Of a stretch of 64,000 nucleotides of DNA, positions 58,912 through 64,000 are shown in pieces (the first letter of the stretch is position 1; every line of letters begins with the position of its first letter). The notes beneath the pieces were generated by a model that worked only from the letters and a program-made list of their open reading frames with translations, was not told the DNA's origin and made no database searches. Location: assembly GCA_038501625.1 (NCBI GenBank), contig JAZAYU010001087.1, positions 1 to 64,000 on the forward strand. Reading direction: 5' to 3'. The DNA is from Corbicula japonica. Lineage: Eukaryota > Mollusca > Bivalvia > Venerida > Cyrenidae. The translations under genes and the position numbers were made by a program.

Positions 58912-59930
58912 TTTTTTTTTTGTTCTAGAATAATATCCCGAAACTGAAGATCGATAGTGTGCGCTTACCTGTGACTGAAAAGGGATTTAAACAATTAAGA
59001 ACACACAACACATACATGTACTATCTTATTTGAAATACATATATCGGATAGAACACAATATATTTAATCGTCACTACATATTTAACGAAACAAAGAAACA
59101 AGATTTGTAGATGATTATTGTAAAAAAGTAATATATGCATGTAATATATTTTTAACGTCACTGCATAATTATTAGCGATACAAAGAAACACAATGAGTAG
59201 GTGATTAATGCGATTTTTGTCATAACTTTAGTTAGTGTTTGCATATTTTAACATCTCATTATCTATTCGAATTCAAACAGACGTGGGCATTTCCGATAGA
59301 CAGAAGACCAGAAAGAATTGTTAGAATTTTTTTCCGATGGTAATGATATCAATGACACTAAACAAATCTGATTTTTTTCATAAATCGTTACATGTGAAAT
59401 CCTTTAGCTGTTTGAGTGGAAAGTCATAAAAATAAAGTGTTTTAAGTACATTGGAGTTACTGAATCAGTATTTTGTATCTCACTTGGTTAAAGTGAAATG
59501 TGCTTATCAAGCGTTATTCTTATAAGAAAGTGATCACATACATGTAACATGTCTTGTCAAGACTAGCTATAATAAAAATGTGAACTTAGGTTTAATTAAC
59601 ATAGGTATTTTCGGAGAGGAAAAACTGCAGGTTAAGATGTCAATACTATTTTTGTAGCTTATATACAGAATTCTCATCAGACAATTCACATCAAAGTTTA
59701 AAATTTACACAAGCAAATGCACACACCCTTTACTCCATATATACGTGTTTTATCATGTGAACAATCTGGTCTGGATCGAAGCTGATCGTTTTCCGTCACA
59801 ACCTAATTAATCTTAAAGCGATCAGTTTAGTACCTGAGAAGACGAAATGTACACGTATGTGCCGGCTGATCTGTATCTACACTGAACGCCCATAGGATAA
59901 TAGCCGATACAATCCAACTATAACATATAA
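58912..59930. other. No gene recognised
   Basis: AT-rich intergenic DNA; no exon, RNA gene or repeat of note was seen. Confidence 0.5.
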
Positions 59931-59935
59931 CAAGT

Positions 59936-60493
59936 TTTAGCTTTCCAAAAAGCTAGTCGGTCATTAGCACAACCTTTTAACAATACGGCCTGACAAAAAT
60001 TTGAATTTTAAGTCAATTGAAATTAAAGCGTTAGATATTTATTAGATATTATACACAAATGTAAGTTTATTTATAGGCATTTCTTCTTTAGACGGAGATG
60101 TATTTAATCAGGTGACAAAAGTAACCCTGTTTGCAAACAAGTAAATAATTTACTTGGAAATAAACCAAATCGAAAAGATTGTCAAACACTATTTTTGTGT
60201 CAGAAGGTGTAAGAAAGCAACGATAATCATGCTGTAAATATATACAGAATATGTTTGAAAATTTTTATATCTGTTACAGAGTGGGAGAGAAAAATGTTCA
60301 CACGTATGATACTATTGCTCTTTCGGTTCTACAACAATATTCTTAGAATGTTGGTATTTACTTAGAATGTCTTTTGACTTCCAATAACAACCAAACGCGT
60401 TAATTTCAAATTCGCCTAAAATATGCACCCCAGCGCCGTCTTTGTTTGTTAAAAGGTTATATGCTAATGACCGACTAGCTTTTTGGAAAGCAA
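59936..60493. mobile_element. Possible TIR element, 46-bp inverted repeats
   Basis: TTTAGCTTTCCAAAAAGCTA...TCGGTCATTAGCACAACCTT at 59936-59981 is the reverse complement, with few changes, of AAGGTTATATGCTAATGACC...TAGCTTTTTGGAAAGC at 60449-60493. The interior shows no coding frame. No clear target duplication, so this could also be two inverted solo repeats. Confidence 0.5.
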
Positions 60494-60501
60494 AATATTG
60501 T

Positions 60502-60755
60502 ATTGTCTATTATTGACAGTTTCATGACCCGAGTTGAGACTTCTGCAAACATATGTGTGTTCGCATGTTCCAAAGATTATTTTGTAGATTCAAATCAAAA
60601 TTAAAACTTTGGTAAGCTAAAACTTGGATTGTCTATTATTGTCAGTTTCTAGACCCTATTTAAGATGGCCGCAAAACTGTGAGTTCTGAAGTTCCAAAGA
60701 TAATTTTTTTTACATTCAAAACCTTATAAAACTTTAGTAACCAGTTGATTAGTGG
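60502..60755. repeat. 126-bp imperfect tandem duplication
   Basis: ATTGTCTATTATTGACAGTT...GTTCCAAAGATTATTTT...AAAACTTTGGTAA and a second copy start 126 bp apart (60502 and 60628). Confidence 0.75.
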
Positions 60756-61260
60756 CAAATGCAAGATAACGCTTAAGTTAAATTATCAAGTAAGCACAGA
60801 CGAAAGTAATCAATATCGAGCTAGCTGTTTAATGTAAAACGTTCCCCGAGTTTCACAAACTGTTGCATAAGTTCCTAGATAAGAAAATAAAGCATAAAAA
60901 GGAGCTAATCTCTGTTCAGTGCTCTCTACACATTCTAGTTGCTTTGGTTTCGTAAAGTTATAAGCTGTAATCTTTTGTTTATCATACAAAGTATTCATTT
61001 ACTAGACAAAATCCATGTATATGTTTATTGTTTTTTGTTGGAAATATCTTTATGAGTAATAAGCCTAGCTGATGAGAAGCTGGCGAGAGGATTTAAGAAT
61101 AAGTACAGACTCCAAATATGACGTCATTCAACAGCCAATAAGGGGCCTCTAGGTTTTCATAAATAGCACCTGAATAAGAGTCTTTCCATAGATAACGACT
61201 TAGGTAGAGTCTAATTGTCTAAATTATCCGTCCCGTCTGGACCGTAATCTTTGCTTTACA

Positions 61261-61500
61261 TTGCTGTTAACTGGGGTTCAGGTAGGAAGTTCAATTTCAG
61301 TCCATTATAATATGTCGGTCATCCTGATGACCGACAAAAAGGTACCCAAGTTCAATTTCCACCTTGCTCTTAGCTACATTATCACATATAAAAATGATCC
61401 TGAACAAATCAAACTGTGGTCGTCCAATCACAAAAACGACTCACATAAATATCCATGGAGCGGAGGGATGACTGAACAAGAAACAGCAGTATGTAGATGC
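61261..61500 (+). other. Unrecognised open frame, possible exon
   Basis: An 80-codon stretch with protein-like composition (e.g. KKVPKFNFHLALSYIITYKN, HKYPWSGGMTEQETA) follows an acceptor-like GGGTTCAG at about 61280 and is followed by a donor-like GCAGTATGTA at about 61488. No domain recognised and no partner exon found. Might be a terminal fragment of a gene or chance. Confidence 0.2.
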
Positions 61501-61959
61501 ATAGCCCTTATTTCTTTATTTTGTTTAAAAAACATGCAGTCTACTTTAAGCGTAGAAGTTAAAATCCCCATGTGTATACATCATAAACGAAAACTTCATT
61601 AAAATAAAACCCTGAAATATTAAGAGAAATAAGAACAAAACCTTAAAATCTAGAATACACAAAATTCTCCATAATGTGACACGGTAAATAATTATATAAT
61701 TTTCCTATAACATTCCATACTTGTTTTACCCTCCAGTCTTAAGTTAGACGACAAAAGCATCTATTCCATCCATTTCGGAACAACTCTGTTTTGACCTGAA
61801 GACTGTGGCTCATTGTACTATGTAATCTTAAAGAGATTTTGTGTTTCAAGGATGATGTGTTTGTCCTTATCATGACAGTAATACTACCAGTATTTCTTCT
61901 CCACATGCGTGTATGATGCATATTTATCACTCTTGTTTAGCTGTGAATAAAACTCTTAA

Positions 61960-62259
61960 GCCGTGACGGTGCGGGTTCGCTCCCAGCTAGAGACACTATC
62001 ATTTGAAATTCTCAGTAGCGCTATTTGTGAAGTGTGGCGGCCGTAAACGTCTCCCCGTACATTTAGTCAGTACTGTTATCAGTAAATTAACCCGTTACCG
62101 ATGTCATGCAGTGATTGTTACGTATATCAGGGCTATCCGATCAACGTTTTTTGGTGTTGTCCCGGTTAGCTCAGTTGGTTACGTCGCAGGAATTGCAATG
62201 CTAGGCGCTGTTGCCGTGACGGTGCGGGTTCGCTCCCAGCTAGAGACACTATCAATTTA
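61960..62259 (+). repeat. tRNA-derived 257-bp repeat, partial plus full unit head-to-tail
   Basis: Begins inside a unit (CCGTGACGGTGCGGGTTCGC), passes through the junction GTCTCCCCGTACATTTAGTC and then a complete second unit with A box TTAGCTCAGTTGGTTACG and B box GCGGGTTCGCTCCC. Same order and junction as the 17.9 kb array, so the array form is not local chance. Confidence 0.75.
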
Positions 62260-62377
62260 AACAATGCCCAGTTTTAGGTGGATTTACTTCAACTACGTTT
62301 TCATAAATGCTTTCTGTTGCCACTTTACTGATGTTGAGTCTTTTATGCTATGCACTTTTTACCATTTCAGCCAATCC

Positions 62378-62540
62378 GTGCCTAAGGTTATAAAACTGAG
62401 CATTGAAAGCAGTCTCAAATCTGTCGCCATTTCTGCCAATCAGATGCTTGAGATTTGAGACTGGTTTCTAATCTCAGCTTTATAACATTAGGACCAGATG
62501 TTTGAGATTTAAGACTCGTCTCCAATCTCAGTTATAATCT
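62378..62540. mobile_element. Palindromic CCAAT MITE, copy 8, rearranged
   Basis: AAGGTTATAAAACTGAGCAT, GTCGCCATTTCTGCCAATCA and CTCAGCTTTATAACATTAG show a palindrome with a deleted left inner arm. An extra solo arm follows (TTTGAGATTTAAGACTCGTC to CTCAGTTATAATCTTGAG). Confidence 0.65.
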
Positions 62541-63442
62541 TGAGCACTGTTGACAATAAACTAGTGTTTTCTACATACTTACGCTACATAACAAACTGAC
62601 GTTTTAGATTAATTCATTGGATCTCTGAAAGAGAGTCAAAATTAATCAGTTGGCCCGATTAGTTTTCTGTGGCAGACAGAACTACAGAATTGTTCACACA
62701 TGTCTTATCAATTAAATTGATATCGGAACCTACTTTGCATTAATCATAGAAAATGTATGTAATAACAAATATGTATTCAATATAAAACCGGTTATTCATC
62801 AAAATTTTAATAATTGTTTTACCATTAAGCTTTCAAAACTTAAATCATCAGATCCTCAAATATTTTTGAAATGATTGAAAAGTATTCAAACAGTTCTCCT
62901 TAGTTGTTTCACTGAACACAAAATAGCGACAAACACTTTACAGGCAAAGACACTTTTAGCCAACGCACCCTCTCAAATATCCAATAACATTTAATGAAGA
63001 AAGAGAAAGAAAGGCAGGGGGAATAGAGAGCTCAAATTATAATATGACATATGAACATAAAATACAGTTAAAATAGAAACAAAACAAAAACATATGCGGG
63101 CCTCGGTGGAATAATAAGCCATAAAATGTATTGGAATAGCCGCCGAAAGTTTGAACACGAAACTTAAATCTAGTCACAATCAAAATGGATAATCTAATAA
63201 AACATAATTCTTAAATTAGTTATCTTAAATCAGAATGATTGTAAACAGAACATAAGCTATAAGTAATGTAAGTGATAAAAGTGTAATCATGATGGCAGTT
63301 TGTGTACGTATTTATCTATTTGATAATCGACAAAGTTTAATCTAACCATCGTTGTATCAAATTGTTGATATGGCTTAAACTCACGAAATAAATAAACAAT
63401 TAAGTATATGTGTTCAAATCTTAAAGATACAAAATAAAATCC

Positions 63443-63660
63443 ATGTGTTTAATCATAGGATTTCTTTTTACTGCATTGGCTTTCGTTGCAAACACTGTCG
63501 GGTTGATCCTACCGTACTGGTTTCTGTATTCGGAAAGCACTGATGATGATAGTAGCTCCTGTTACACCGGACTCTGGAAGGTCTGTCAGGAGTTTGATGT
63601 TCCTGATAACTTCACCGAAACAGAATGCTACATCTTTAATGATTCTATACGTAAGTTGTA
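63443..63660 (+). CDS. Claudin/PMP22-like four-transmembrane protein C, first exon only (continues beyond the window)
   Basis: Exon 1 is 63443-63650 (69 codons plus one base; donor TATAC|GTAAGT). It encodes helix 1 (IIGFLFTALAFVANTVGL), PYWFLYSES and the loop signature YTGLWKVCQEF with a second Cys in TECYIF, closely parallel to gene A. The donor is in phase 1 after a residue position equivalent to gene A, so the family exon structure is kept. Helices 2-4 must lie past position 64000. No stop or frameshift in the visible part. Confidence 0.75.
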
Positions 63661-63884
63661 CATTTGATTTATGTCGTTATTGATTTGTTTCGACTAAAAT
63701 GGTTCGGCTGTCTCCACTGTTTTATAAGGGTTTAACCACTTTAATTGTTTAAATAAATAAAACTAATTTAATGTTTGTGTCGAGTGATAATGAACTAAAA
63801 ATCTTACTGCGCTAGTAAGTGTATTAAGAGCGATCAAGTGAGCGAGTTGTTGGTTGTTACATTAAAAGGAACAAACCAACGTAC

Positions 63885-64000
63885 AAACGAACAAAACGAA
63901 CGAACGAATGAACGAACGAACGAATGATGAACGAACGAAAAAAATGAATGAATGAACGAACGAACGAATGAACGAACGAACGAACGAACGAACGAACGAA
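63885..64000. repeat. (GAAC)n microsatellite, open at the window edge
   Basis: GAACGAACGAAT-type tetranucleotide repeats with occasional T changes, running to the last base. It lies in intron 1 of claudin-like gene C. Confidence 0.9.

Overview
This is an AT-rich eukaryotic window with small exons (about 70-240 bp internal), GT-AG introns, dense interspersed repeats and no operon-like packing. The protein families and repeats point to a mollusc, most likely a bivalve: tandem histidine-N-acetyltransferase-like GNAT genes, small secreted C-type lectins, short four-helix claudin-like proteins, and a repeat with a central tandem array and Helitron-like 3' end. That assignment is inference. All multi-exon models were built by eye from splice consensus, phase continuity and comparison of paralogues inside the window. 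Several exons are much shorter than 60 codons.

Layout. 0-9 kb: a CpG-rich segment with a perfect NRF1-type palindrome, then mostly repeats and one orphan plus-strand exon (4136-4292). 9.7-16.3 kb (minus): a four-exon gene for a 178-residue secreted protein with signal peptide, short coiled coil and a 13-cysteine mature chain. I do not recognise its family; the orphan exon at 4.1 kb is its close paralogue. 17.8-18.3 kb: head-to-tail tRNA-derived repeat. 18.7-30.2 kb: tandem duplication of a three-exon GNAT gene (both minus), with homology extending well upstream of the start codon and a different foldback element in intron 2 of each copy. 33.7-37.4 kb: a 33-bp minisatellite of about 110 units with higher-order structure, which produces long but meaningless open frames on both strands. 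38-64 kb: a mixed cluster of three claudin-like four-transmembrane genes (38.2 kb plus, 47.1-50.6 kb minus, 63.4 kb plus and running off the window) and two C-type-lectin genes (42.7-43.6 kb minus; 51.8-56.1 kb plus, the latter with a PAN/apple-like module). One claudin-like gene and the PAN-lectin gene are divergent across about 1.2 kb.

Repeats. At least ten families can be separated by eye: a palindromic CCAAT-containing MITE (8 loci), a terminal-inverted-repeat MITE with a GACGTCA-rich interior (4 loci), TTAA-associated foldback elements of about 710-720 bp and a smaller cousin, a 931-bp foldback with a 6-bp target duplication, a TA-flanked Tc1/mariner-type MITE, a 257-bp tRNA-like repeat found as arrays, two high-copy dispersed families, a long dispersed unit at 25 and 41 kb, and a possible Helitron-related element with tandem core at 56.5-58.9 kb.

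No CRISPR, rRNA, bacterial or viral coding region was seen. Most long open frames are repeats or antisense shadows. The strongest candidate for something undescribed is the secreted coiled-coil/Cys-rich family; the next are the interleaved claudin-like/lectin cluster and the foldback insertions in the duplicated GNAT genes.
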